Shown: positions 56,666 through 64,000 of the stretch, one piece after another
Position numbering within the stretch: the first letter of the stretch is position 1
Layout: each line of letters starts with the position of its first letter
Origin: Candidatus Binatia bacterium
Lineage (GTDB): Bacteria; Desulfobacterota; Binatia; HRBIN30
Assembly (NCBI GenBank): GCA_023150935.1
Contig: JAKLJW010000007.1
Location: 62,001 to 126,000 of the forward strand
DNA length: 64,000 nucleotides
Direction of reading: 5' to 3'
Program-made: the position numbers and the translations under genes
Notes under the pieces: generated by a model
The model's input: only the letters and a program-made list of their open reading frames with translations
Database searches by the model: none
Told to the model about the DNA's origin: nothing

Positions 56666-58330
56666 ATGCACCGTTCGACCCGGAATGCCGCGACCTCGAC
56701 CGACCCGCGCGGGTTTCCCCCGTGGACGTGGAAAATCCCGGAGTACTTCAACATCGGCACCGCCTGTAGCGACGCTCACCTCGGAACCGACCGTGCCGAT
56801 CGACCTGCCGTCGTCGTCGACGACGACACGCGCGGCGTACGCCAGCTCAGCTTCGCCGAGCTCGCGGACCGCACGGGGCGCTTCGCCCGGGCGCTGCACG
56901 ATCGCGGCATCGGCCCCGGCGAACGCGTGCTCATCCGCCTGCCGAACTGCATCGAGTACCCGATCGCGTTTCTGGGCGCGATGAAAGCCGGCGCGGTTCC
57001 GGTGCCCACGTCGATCCTGCTCACCGCCGAAGAGGTTATCTTCCTCGCCACCGACTCCGGCGCCGGCGCCCTGGTGACCGACCTGGCGACGTGGAACGCC
57101 ATGCACGTCGAGTTGGAGCACTTGCCGCAACTGCGCCATGCGTTCATCGTGGGTAACGGCCCACCCGCGCCGGCGCACCGGTTGAGCACCGCCAATCTCG
57201 CCGAAACGCTCGCCCGCACCGGCCCCTGCCAGGCGCCTTACCCCACGCGCGGCGACGACCCGGCGTACCTCGTCTACACCTCGGGCACGACCGGCTACCC
57301 GAAAGGAGTGCTGCACGGCCATCGCGCCCTGCTCGGCCGGCAGCCGTCGTCGGAGTACTGGTTCGACTTCCAGCCGGGCGGAGACCGGGTCTTGCACTCG
57401 GGGAAGTTCAACTGGACCTACGTACTCGGCACCGGCTTGATGGATCCGCTGTACCGCGGTCATACGGCGATTCTCCGCGAGGGAGTCAGCGATCCCGCCG
57501 CCTGGCCACGGCTGATCGCCAGGCACGCCGCAACGGTATTTATCGGGGTGCCGACCCTGTACCGGCAGATCCTGCAGAAGACGGCCTGCGGTCGGGCCGA
57601 CGTCCCGACCCTGCGCCATTGCATGTGCGCCGGGGAGCAACTGACCCGGGAAATCCTCGCCGGCTGGCGGGAACGTTTCGGTCTCGACATCTACGAGGGT
57701 CTCGGCATGACCGAATGCTCGTACTACCTGTGCGAGACGAAGTCGCGCCCGATCCGGCCCGGTTCGGCGGGGTTCGCGCAACCGGGGCACGACGTCCGTC
57801 TCCTCGATCCCGAAACGCTGCGCCCGGTCCCCGTCGGCGAAGAAGGCGTTCTGTGCATCCCGCGCACCGATCCTGCACTGATGCTGGGATACTGGAATCG
57901 CCCCGAGGAAACCGCCGCCTGTTTCCGGGCCGAGTGGTTCGTCACCGGCGATTACGCCCGCTGCGATGACGACGGATATCTGTGGTTTCTCGGTCGCCGG
58001 GACGACATCATCAAGAGCTTTGGGTACCGCGTCTCGCCGGTCGAGGTCGAACGCGTGCTCAAGGATCACCCGGGAGTCGTCGATGCCGCCGTGGTCGGCG
58101 AGCCTCGCGCTGGCGGTAAGGTGCTCGTATCCGCTTACGTCATCCTCAAGCCCGACAGCGGGCTTGGCGTGGACGACGTACTGGCTTACGCGGGCGGCCG
58201 CCTCGCTTCGTACAAGGCACCACGGATCGTTTACGCCGTCGACGATCTGCCTCGCACCCGCAACGGCAAGGTGTCGCGCCGCGGCCTCAAGCCGGAACTC
58301 GCCGTTGCCGTGGCGCCGGCGCCTTCTTAG
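56666..58330 (+). CDS. AMP-forming acyl-CoA ligase (benzoate/acyl-type)
   Basis: ANL ligase, 554 residues, with P-loop AYLVYTSGTTGYPKGVLHGHR (near residue 200), YEGLGMTECSYYL and GRRDDIIKSFGYRVSPVEVER. Its ordering resembles acetyl-, propionyl- and benzoate-CoA ligases such as MACS-type enzymes. ATG 56666 sits 14 bases after the MeaB stop, on the same strand. It may feed a CoA ester into the mutase pathway or an aromatic route; the substrate is not set by sequence. Confidence 0.87.
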   Translation: MHRSTRNAATSTDPRGFPPWTWKIPEYFNIGTACSDAHLGTDRADRPAVVVDDDTRGVRQLSFAELADRTGRFARALHDRGIGPGERVLIRLPNCIEYPIAFLGAMKAGAVPVPTSILLTAEEVIFLATDSGAGALVTDLATWNAMHVELEHLPQLRHAFIVGNGPPAPAHRLSTANLAETLARTGPCQAPYPTRGDDPAYLVYTSGTTGYPKGVLHGHRALLGRQPSSEYWFDFQPGGDRVLHSGKFNWTYVLGTGLMDPLYRGHTAILREGVSDPAAWPRLIARHAATVFIGVPTLYRQILQKTACGRADVPTLRHCMCAGEQLTREILAGWRERFGLDIYEGLGMTECSYYLCETKSRPIRPGSAGFAQPGHDVRLLDPETLRPVPVGEEGVLCIPRTDPALMLGYWNRPEETAACFRAEWFVTGDYARCDDDGYLWFLGRRDDIIKSFGYRVSPVEVERVLKDHPGVVDAAVVGEPRAGGKVLVSAYVILKPDSGLGVDDVLAYAGGRLASYKAPRIVYAVDDLPRTRNGKVSRRGLKPELAVAVAPAPS

Positions 58331-58405
58331 CCTTCTTGCGTTCGCGGGGTATTGCCTGTCCCGCACGTGTCTTGTACCCACAACAGTACGACAAGGAGGA
58401 AACGG

Positions 58406-59911
58406 GTGAAAGAATACGGACTGTTCATCAACGGCCAATGGGAGGCCGCGAAAGGCGGCAAGACCGCATCGACGATCAACCCCGCAACCGAGGAGCCCTG
58501 GGCCACCGTCGCAGTCGCCGATCGCGACGACGTGCGCAAGGCGGTCGCCGCCGCCAAGAAAGCCCACGACACCGGCGTCTGGCGGAACAAGTCGCCCGAG
58601 GAACGCGGCGCGATCCTGCAAAAGGTCGCCATGGCAATCTTCGAACGCCAGAACGAACTGGCCGAGGTGGAGGTCATGGACGGCGGCGGCACGATCCGCA
58701 AGGCGATGGCCATGGATGTGCCCGGCACCGCGCAGACCTTCATGCACTTCGGCCAGTTCATCTGCGGCGACGAATACAAGGCCATGCTGCAAGAGGACTA
58801 CGAAGAGCAGATGCCGGTCCCCAGCCGGAACCTGGTCGTCCGCGAACCCATCGGGGTATGCGCCGGCATCACGCCGTGGAACTTCCCGATGATCATGGCA
58901 TCGTGGAAGATCGCTCCGGCCCTGGCCGCCGGCAACACCGTGGTCATCAAGCCGGCTTCGGTCACCTCCGTGTCCACGCTGATGCTGGCGGAAATCTGTA
59001 CGCAGGCCGGCGTGCCGGCGGGCGTGGTCAATGTGGTCAGCGGACCGGGCGGGACCGCGGGCGAGGAACTGGCGACCCATCCGGACATCGGCAAGGTCGC
59101 GTTCACGGGGTCGACCGAAGTAGGCCGGCGGATCATGCAACTCGCCGCCGGAACCCTCAAGAAGGTCACCCTCGAGCTCGGCGGCAAGTCGCCGAACATC
59201 ATCCTACCCGACGCCAACCTCGACACCGCCGCCCTCGGCGCCCTGTTCGGCACGTTCATGCACCAGGGCCAGATCTGCGAGTCGGGCACTCGCGTGCTGG
59301 TCCACGAATCGATACACGATGCGTTCCTGGAGAAGATGATCGCCGGAACCAGGCGCATCCAGCTCGGCAACACGCTGGACCCGTCGACGAGCATGGGACC
59401 GGTGGTCAGCGCCGCACAGCGCGACACCGTCGAGCAGTACGTCAAACTCGGCCACGAACAGGGCGCCAAGTGCGTGATCGGCGGCAAGCGTCCGGCGGCC
59501 CTGCAGAAAGGCTATTACTTCGAACCGACCATCTTCGATGGCGTCGATAACAAGATGCGTATCGCGCAGGAGGAGATCTTCGGCCCGGTGGTGTCGGTGA
59601 TTCGCTACAAGGACGAAGATGAAGCGGTGCGCATCGCCAACGATTCGGTCTACGGCCTCGGTGGCGCCGTGTGGTCGCAGAACAACGAGCGCGCCCTCGC
59701 CGTGGCGCGACGCATCGAGACCGGCACGGTGTGGATCAACGACTATCACATGATCAACATGCGCTTCCCGTTCGGCGGCTACAAGCAAAGCGGCGTCGGC
59801 CGCGAACTCGGGAAGTGGGGTCTCGCGGAGTATCACGAGGTCAAACACATCCACATCGGCGAGAACACGCCGCCCGAAGGCAAGATTTACTTGCAGTTGT
59901 TGTTGAACTGA
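58406..59911 (+). CDS. NAD(P)-dependent aldehyde dehydrogenase
   Basis: ALDH-superfamily oxidation of an aldehyde to acid, 501 residues. The catalytic Cys291 is in GQICESGTR, the general base in LELGGKSPNII, and FTGSTEVGRRI contacts the cofactor. GTG 58406 with AAGGAGG just upstream is preferred over an ATG 54 bases earlier. Followed by DUF779, often seen beside acetaldehyde/ethanol-type dehydrogenases. Substrate unknown. Confidence 0.92.
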   Translation: MKEYGLFINGQWEAAKGGKTASTINPATEEPWATVAVADRDDVRKAVAAAKKAHDTGVWRNKSPEERGAILQKVAMAIFERQNELAEVEVMDGGGTIRKAMAMDVPGTAQTFMHFGQFICGDEYKAMLQEDYEEQMPVPSRNLVVREPIGVCAGITPWNFPMIMASWKIAPALAAGNTVVIKPASVTSVSTLMLAEICTQAGVPAGVVNVVSGPGGTAGEELATHPDIGKVAFTGSTEVGRRIMQLAAGTLKKVTLELGGKSPNIILPDANLDTAALGALFGTFMHQGQICESGTRVLVHESIHDAFLEKMIAGTRRIQLGNTLDPSTSMGPVVSAAQRDTVEQYVKLGHEQGAKCVIGGKRPAALQKGYYFEPTIFDGVDNKMRIAQEEIFGPVVSVIRYKDEDEAVRIANDSVYGLGGAVWSQNNERALAVARRIETGTVWINDYHMINMRFPFGGYKQSGVGRELGKWGLAEYHEVKHIHIGENTPPEGKIYLQLLLN

Positions 59912-59981
59912 CGATCGTACCCGAGTGAACGAACTCGCAGCGGATTAAACGAAAGGCCTGAGCACCAGCACCCAAGCCCCG

Positions 59982-60023
59982 GGGAGGGCGAGCCGCGACC
60001 GTCCGACGCCGGCTCGCCCTCCC
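59982..60023. repeat. 13-bp inverted repeat between ALDH and DUF779
   Basis: GGGAGGGCGAGCC (59982-59994) and GGCTCGCCCTCCC (60011-60023) form a perfect 13-bp stem with a 16-base loop. No T-run follows, so a terminator role is only possible. The unit GGGGAGGGCGAG recurs at 60486-60497, pointing to a dispersed element. Confidence 0.75.
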
Positions 60024-60077
60024 AATCCGATCTCTTCGCACGGCACGCGCATCCGCGGAATTGGTAAGTCAAGCACG

Positions 60078-60422
60078 ATGCCTACGATCAGCATTACACA
60101 GCGCGCGGCCGAGGTGGTGGAGCGTTTGCGGCAGTCGCGCACGGGAGCGCTCACGTTCACCATCGACGGCGGCTGTTGCGAGGGTACTGCACCGCATCTA
60201 TTCGAGAATGCCGTCATCACCTCGACGGCCGCGCACGCGGGGGAAGTCGCCGGCGTGCCGGTCTACCTGCAGGCCGCCATGGCCCCCCTCTACGACGACG
60301 CGGACGTTACCATCGACGTGATCGACGATCCGATGTCGGACTCGATGTCGCTGGAAACCGAGCTTGGCCTGCGCTTCGTCCTGCGCCAGAACCGCGCCTG
60401 CTCCCTCGGGTCGTCCGACTGA
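60078..60422 (+). CDS. DUF779 family protein
   Basis: A 114-residue protein of the DUF779 family with FTIDGGCCEGTAPHLF near residues 27-42. The family typically lies next to aldehyde dehydrogenases, here 166 bases upstream, and may help their function or assembly, but the biochemistry is unknown. The adjacent Cys pair (GGCCEG) is a candidate metal or redox site. Confidence 0.85.
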   Translation: MPTISITQRAAEVVERLRQSRTGALTFTIDGGCCEGTAPHLFENAVITSTAAHAGEVAGVPVYLQAAMAPLYDDADVTIDVIDDPMSDSMSLETELGLRFVLRQNRACSLGSSD

Positions 60423-60716
60423 CGGCCGTCGCCCACGTTGGGCTACGAGGTCAGCGATTCTTTGTATTGCGCGAAGAAATCCGATGGGGAGGGCGAGGCT
60501 CCAGCCGAGCCACCGTCCTGTCGCCGGAAATCGTCGCGCCCGGCAAAGAATCCGTGCACGTACGCGGGCCGGATGGGATGCGCGGCCGAGTACGAGTACG
60601 TATGCGAGCACGGACCATTGGGTTGCCGGCGAAGCCCGCGCTAGTCGTACGATTCATAAATGGGGGGCATTATCGTCCATCTCCCGCTCCGCCATGATAA
60701 GCCGATCGTGAAGGCG
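60423..60716. other. Gene-poor stretch with dispersed repeat
   Basis: Between DUF779 and the transposase remnant I see no convincing gene. It carries GGGGAGGGCGAG at 60486-60497, followed by GGCTCCAGCCGAGCC, a copy of the unit in the hairpin at 59982. Open frames here have no family features. Confidence 0.6.
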
Positions 60717-60900
60717 ATGGAGATGCGAATAGCGCAGGAGATCACACTTACACCTACGGAACGATCCACGCTGGAAGGCTGGTCGGCAGGACGCGCGATT
60801 GCGATGCGTCAAGGCGAGCGGGCCAAGATCATCTTGCTGGCGGCCGACGGCCGGTCGAACCAGGAGATCGCGGCGCGTCCGCTGACGGCACGTAACCGGG
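60717..60900 (+). pseudogene. IS630-type transposase N-terminal remnant
   Basis: The frame from ATG 60717 reads ITLTPTERSTLEGWSAGR followed by QGERAKIILLAADGRSNQEIAA, closely resembling the N-terminal helix-turn-helix region of IS630 transposases. The frame then loses similarity after about 50 residues and the catalytic DDE domain is missing. So it is a truncated fragment, probably cut when the VapBC block arrived. No terminal inverted repeats are seen. Confidence 0.65.
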
Positions 60901-60903
60901 GGC

Positions 60904-61335
60904 TTACCCCGCGAGGGGATTCTCCCACCGCAACCCCGGAAAGCGGGCGAAGTCGCCGTCGGTACTGCACAGCGTCAACCCGTGCTCGATCGCCAGCGCG
61001 GCGAGGTGGGCGTCGGCCACGAGCTGGGTGGAACTCGCCACTCCCCCCAGAAACCCGCCGAGGATTTCACGGTGACGGTCGGCCGTCCCCGGAATCCACA
61101 CGTTCGGGAGGTCCAGCCACCGTGCCACGCGAGCCCAAGCATCCGGCATCGCCATGGGATTGGGAAAGATCCGCGGGTTCGTACCGATGCGGAGAAATGC
61201 CAGGAGACTCACCCAGGGCAGCCCGACCCGGAGCGGGTCATTGAGCCGGCCGTCCAGCCACGCCAGGGCTGCCGGGTGCTGCGGGTAGTCGGTGACGGTT
61301 GCGTACAGCAGAAGGTTGGCGTCGACCAGAATCAC
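60904..61335 (-). CDS. VapC-type PIN ribonuclease toxin
   Basis: A 143-residue PIN-domain protein, the likely RNase toxin of a type II toxin-antitoxin pair. ILVDANLLLYA at the N-terminus supplies the first Asp; later acids lie in LVADAHLAALAIEHG and STDGDFARFPG. The start is GTG 61335, overlapping the VapB stop as GTGA. Its last residues lie beside the transposase remnant. Confidence 0.85.
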   Translation of the reverse strand: MILVDANLLLYATVTDYPQHPAALAWLDGRLNDPLRVGLPWVSLLAFLRIGTNPRIFPNPMAMPDAWARVARWLDLPNVWIPGTADRHREILGGFLGGVASSTQLVADAHLAALAIEHGLTLCSTDGDFARFPGLRWENPLAG

Positions 61336-61595
61336 CGGAAGTCCTCGCCCTCGGCGAACGCGAGGACGTCGGAGATGTTGTCGAGGTTCTTGAGTCGTGG
61401 CGGTCCGAGCGACATCGGCTGCGTGCGGAACGGTTTGCGCGGCGCCGTCGCCCGCGCATCCAGGGCACTCAGCCCGGCCCGCAGCACCGCGTTGACGACC
61501 TGCTTGAGCGGCTCTCGCCGCCGGCGCCGGAGACGTTCCAGCGCGACCGCAACGTCGTCGTCGAGAGTGAGCGTGGTCCGCACGCACCACCGCAT
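61332..61595 (-). CDS. VapB-type antitoxin
   Basis: A small antitoxin (87 residues) upstream of VapC. VRTTLTLDDDVAVALERLRR resembles a ribbon-helix-helix DNA-binding domain; the C-terminal part (NLDNISDVLAFAEGEDFR) should bind VapC. It overlaps the toxin gene by four bases (GTGA), which is the usual antitoxin-first coupling. The ATG at 61595 is assumed; a GTG four codons in is possible. Confidence 0.8.
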   Translation of the reverse strand: MRWCVRTTLTLDDDVAVALERLRRRRREPLKQVVNAVLRAGLSALDARATAPRKPFRTQPMSLGPPRLKNLDNISDVLAFAEGEDFR

Positions 61596-61752
61596 ATTGG
61601 GTTGATGCCTTGATGTCAAGCCGAGAGTGCTCTGGCGCAGGGAAGGCAAACGACAGCAGGAGCAAGGTGGGTTCTCCGGCCGCCTTGCTCGATACCCGCG
61701 CTCCACTCGCCGCGCCGTGTGCGTCCGCGGGTCGACGGTGCGCGTAACCGGC

Positions 61753-62583
61753 TCAGACCGGGGTCGCTTCGATGCACACGAACGGAACGGTCAAGACCAG
61801 GCCGCCCGAGGCGCGCGCCGTCTCGTTGAGTCGCGCTTCGAGAACGGAGAAGATCTCGTCCACGTCGGCGCCGTCAGCCACCAGCCGCCAGGGACCGAGG
61901 AAGGCCAGGCGAATGAAGAAGTGATTGAAGAGGGCCGTGCCGTTCACGTAGCGCAGGGTGAACGTCGTCTCTTCGCAATGCACCACGGAGAATCCGTGCG
62001 CGGCCAGCCGATCACGCAGGAATGCGGGCGGCTTCCGCTTTGTGCGGATGTGCTCGTGCAGTTTCCGAATCGAGTCGTGCCGGCTCCGTTCGCGCAGCAC
62101 CGCCTCGTACTGCTCGTAGAACTCCCGCATCGTATCGGGCAGATTGACGGTCAACACCATTTGCGAGGCCGCGCGCGCAACCCGCCTGCACTCGGCGAGC
62201 GAAGCGTCGAGGTCCGCCACGTTGTTCAGCCCGTTGTTGGAGACGATGGCGTCGAAGCGCCGGTCATGGAACGGCATCGACTCGGCCAGGCCGGCAAGAA
62301 ATTCGACGTTGGCGGCTTGCAGCAGTCCGGCCTTCGCCTTCGCTCTAACGACCGCCGCATGCCAGGGGTCGAGACCGTACACCATGCCGGAGCCGCCGAG
62401 GCGCTGGGCGAGCTCGATGGCCGGAAAGCCCGTGCCGCACCCGACATCGAGCACGGTCAGCCGCTCGCGATACCGGAAGCGGTCGAGCAACGCCTGTCCG
62501 AACGGCGCCGACCAGATTGGGAGTTCGTCGAAGATCTCCGGCAAGCGCGGATCGTCGAGCCCGAAGGCGGCCGCGGTCGTCAT
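61753..62583 (-). CDS. Class I SAM-dependent methyltransferase
   Basis: A 276-residue Rossmann methyltransferase. LTVLDVGCGTGFPAIELAQR is motif I, MVYGLDPW the end of strand two, MPFHDRRFDAIVSNNGLNNV and VARAASQMVLTVNLPDTM later motifs. It belongs to the Methyltransf_11 type. Substrate unknown; the neighbours (VapBC and a VOC protein) do not help. Confidence 0.85.
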   Translation of the reverse strand: MTTAAAFGLDDPRLPEIFDELPIWSAPFGQALLDRFRYRERLTVLDVGCGTGFPAIELAQRLGGSGMVYGLDPWHAAVVRAKAKAGLLQAANVEFLAGLAESMPFHDRRFDAIVSNNGLNNVADLDASLAECRRVARAASQMVLTVNLPDTMREFYEQYEAVLRERSRHDSIRKLHEHIRTKRKPPAFLRDRLAAHGFSVVHCEETTFTLRYVNGTALFNHFFIRLAFLGPWRLVADGADVDEIFSVLEARLNETARASGGLVLTVPFVCIEATPV

Positions 62584-62715
62584 CGGAAGTTGTCTACCGG
62601 ATTAACCGGAAGAACGCACCCGTCGCCGCCCGGCCCCGGAGCCCCCCGTGTCCCCCCCTTTCCCCAAACCGCAGCATGGGGCAGAAAGCGATTATTCCAC
62701 CGAAGGAGCGATCCC

Positions 62716-63096
62716 ATGTTCAGCCACATTATGGTCGGGAGCAACGACCTCGACGCCTCGAAGAAGTTCTACGACGCCGTGCTGGGCACGCTCGGCCTGG
62801 GCCCTGGCATCACCGATGACAAAGGACGGTTCTTCTATCTCTCGCCGCACGGCGTGTTCGCGGTGACCAAGCCGATCGACGGCAAGCCGGCCACGGCAGC
62901 CAACGGTGGCACCATCGGCTTTAGCGTCAACGACCCGGCCACGGTGGACGCCTGGCACGCCGCCGGGGTCGCCAACGGCGGTACGACCTGCGAGGACCCT
63001 CCGGGGGTGCGCGAAGGCGGGCTCGGCAAGATGTACCTTGCCTACCTCCGCGACCCGGCCGGCAACAAGCTCTGCGCGCTGCACCGCATGGCCTGA
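62716..63096 (+). CDS. VOC (glyoxalase/dioxygenase fold) protein
   Basis: A 126-residue single VOC domain: MFSHIMVGSNDLDASKKFYD at the N-terminus and LAYLRDPAGNKLCALH at the end supply the usual His and Glu-type metal positions. AAGGAGCG lies before ATG 62716. Similar small VOC proteins act as lyases, isomerases or resistance proteins; no specific role can be named. Confidence 0.85.
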   Translation: MFSHIMVGSNDLDASKKFYDAVLGTLGLGPGITDDKGRFFYLSPHGVFAVTKPIDGKPATAANGGTIGFSVNDPATVDAWHAAGVANGGTTCEDPPGVREGGLGKMYLAYLRDPAGNKLCALHRMA

Positions 63097-63245
63097 CCCG
63101 CATCCGGTCGGTTAAGGGAGTCCGCGCTGCGGCGAGGCGATGCCGGCACTCGGGCGGGAGTGTCGGCGTCCCTTCTGCCCGCGTCCACCTTCGTGGCAAC
63201 GACCGACATTGACCGTCGGCGTGCGCCGCGTCACAGATTAGGGCG

Positions 63246-64000
63246 ATGGTGAGCGCGGGCCTTACAGTTACGCGTCGCAGCGCGGCGTTGCGCGGTGTCG
63301 GCGTCATTCTTGCGGCCTCGCTGATGTTCGGATCGATGGCGGTCTGTGTGCGGGTGGCCGCCGCCGAAGTGCCGGCGCTGCAGGTGGCGTTCGTACGTTT
63401 CCTCGGCTCGTTTGCGGTGTTACTCGCGGCAACGCGCGGCCGCAACCTGCGGCCCCGGCCCGGCAACCTGCGGCCGCTGCTCCTGCGGGGCCTACTCGGC
63501 GGCAGCGCGATCTCCCTTTACTACCTCGGCATTGGCTGGGCGGGGGCGAGCCTGGCCACGCTGCTCCAATGCACGTATCCGGTATCGACAGCGGTGATTG
63601 CGACGACCGTGCTGGGAGAGCCGTTCTCCTCGCGCGCGGCCGCAGCACTTGTACTGAACCTGCTCGGCGTGGTCGTGGTGGTCGGCCCCGGGGGACCCAC
63701 CGGCGGACAGGCGACCCTGGGGTGTCTGGCCGCGTTGGGCTCGTCGCTGTTTGCCGGGGGTGCGGTGGCAACGGCACGGCATCTCCGCGCTTCGGAAAAC
63801 GCGGCTTTGATCACCACTTACTTTATGGCCGTCGGTGCCGCGATGACGGCCCCTGCTCTCCTCGTCGGCGTGAGCGTGCCGTCGCCGGCCGTAGCGCTGG
63901 CTCTGGTCGGCGTCGTGCTCACGTCGGTCAGCGGCCAGTGGCTCCTGCACCACGGCCTGGGGTACACCTCGGCTACCCAGGGCAGCGTCGCGGCGGCAAC
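63246..64000 (+). CDS. EamA/DMT-family transporter, 3' end outside window
   Basis: The frame from ATG 63246 stays open to the window end (about 251 residues). It has about eight hydrophobic helices and an EamA pattern: GVILAASLMFGSMAVCVRVA, YYLGIGWAGASLATLLQCTYPV and LVLNLLGVVVVVGPGG. A drug/metabolite or amino-acid exporter is likely; the substrate is unknown. The last part is cut off, so the tenth helix is not seen. Confidence 0.82.
   Translation, partial: MVSAGLTVTRRSAALRGVGVILAASLMFGSMAVCVRVAAAEVPALQVAFVRFLGSFAVLLAATRGRNLRPRPGNLRPLLLRGLLGGSAISLYYLGIGWAGASLATLLQCTYPVSTAVIATTVLGEPFSSRAAAALVLNLLGVVVVVGPGGPTGGQATLGCLAALGSSLFAGGAVATARHLRASENAALITTYFMAVGAAMTAPALLVGVSVPSPAVALALVGVVLTSVSGQWLLHHGLGYTSATQGSVAAA

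Noticed and set aside
56381..59140. 919-codon antisense frame over MeaB, the ligase and the aldehyde dehydrogenase
   Set aside because: It crosses three real genes with correct start sites; its translation lacks recognisable family motifs.
59912..60077. Rho-independent terminator after the aldehyde dehydrogenase
   Set aside because: The 13-bp stem is strong, but no T-run follows and the same unit recurs elsewhere, so a repeat explains it better.

Overview
The window is chromosomal DNA from a high-GC, Gram-negative (diderm) bacterium. The LPS-export genes lptC-lptA-lptB next to rpoN-hpf-ptsN-HPr show an outer membrane and a proteobacterium-like gene order. The mix of many acyl-CoA dehydrogenases, CoA ligases, F420/FMN-type oxidoreductases, an ethylmalonyl-CoA-pathway-like enzyme and a secreted enzyme ending in EF-hand/dockerin-like repeats suggests an uncultured deltaproteobacterium-like lineage such as Binatota. 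That placement is an inference; the window has no rRNA or tRNA to test it.

Layout. (1) 1-5.9 kb, minus strand: lptC-lptA-lptB-rpoN-hpf-ptsN-HPr-metK, the classic sigma-54/PTS-Ntr cluster without rapZ, ending in a metK cut by the window edge. (2) 6.2-11.6 kb: cold-shock protein, a phosphatidylcholine synthase, an M48 lipoprotein peptidase, a UbiA prenyltransferase, an SDR and an acyl-CoA dehydrogenase. (3) 11.8-23.6 kb, plus strand: respiratory nitrate reductase operon (diheme cytochrome c, narG, narH, narJ, narI, hemerythrin), an acyl-CoA dehydrogenase with a displaced catalytic base, then a hemerythrin-DUF2249-polytopic membrane protein operon likely tied to nitrogen-oxide or redox stress. 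(4) 23.6-31.5 kb: dGTPase-like protein, DUF72 protein, a minus-strand operon of LLM oxidoreductase, acyl-CoA ligase and a small flavin/F420-binding-type protein, and a membrane adenylate/guanylate cyclase. (5) 31.7-39.5 kb: secreted heparinase II/III-like protein, a two-gene Type II restriction-modification island, a lipoprotein glycosidase and a 7Fe-type ferredoxin. (6) 39.7-48.8 kb: small membrane protein, a dihydropteroate-synthase-like enzyme, enoyl-CoA hydratase, zinc alcohol dehydrogenase, radical SAM protein divergent from a Fur-box-preceded MauG-type peroxidase, cupin, siroheme nitrite/sulfite reductase, a small lipoprotein and a Uma2-family protein. (7) 49-60.4 kb: a methylsuccinyl-CoA-dehydrogenase-like protein divergent from a run encoding succinate-CoA ligase-like subunits, a ferredoxin, methylmalonyl-CoA mutase, MeaB, an acyl-CoA ligase, an aldehyde dehydrogenase and DUF779. 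(8) 60.4-64 kb: repeats and an IS630 transposase remnant, a VapBC module, a methyltransferase, a VOC protein and an EamA transporter cut by the window edge.

Together the genes describe a respiratory heterotroph that can reduce nitrate, oxidise acyl-CoAs (probably including branched or dicarboxylic ones via methylsuccinyl- and methylmalonyl-CoA), and attack external polysaccharides. Mobile or accessory material is limited to the R-M island, the VapBC/IS630 patch and a few inverted-repeat elements. Many long open frames lie antisense to real genes, as expected at this GC content, and were left out.
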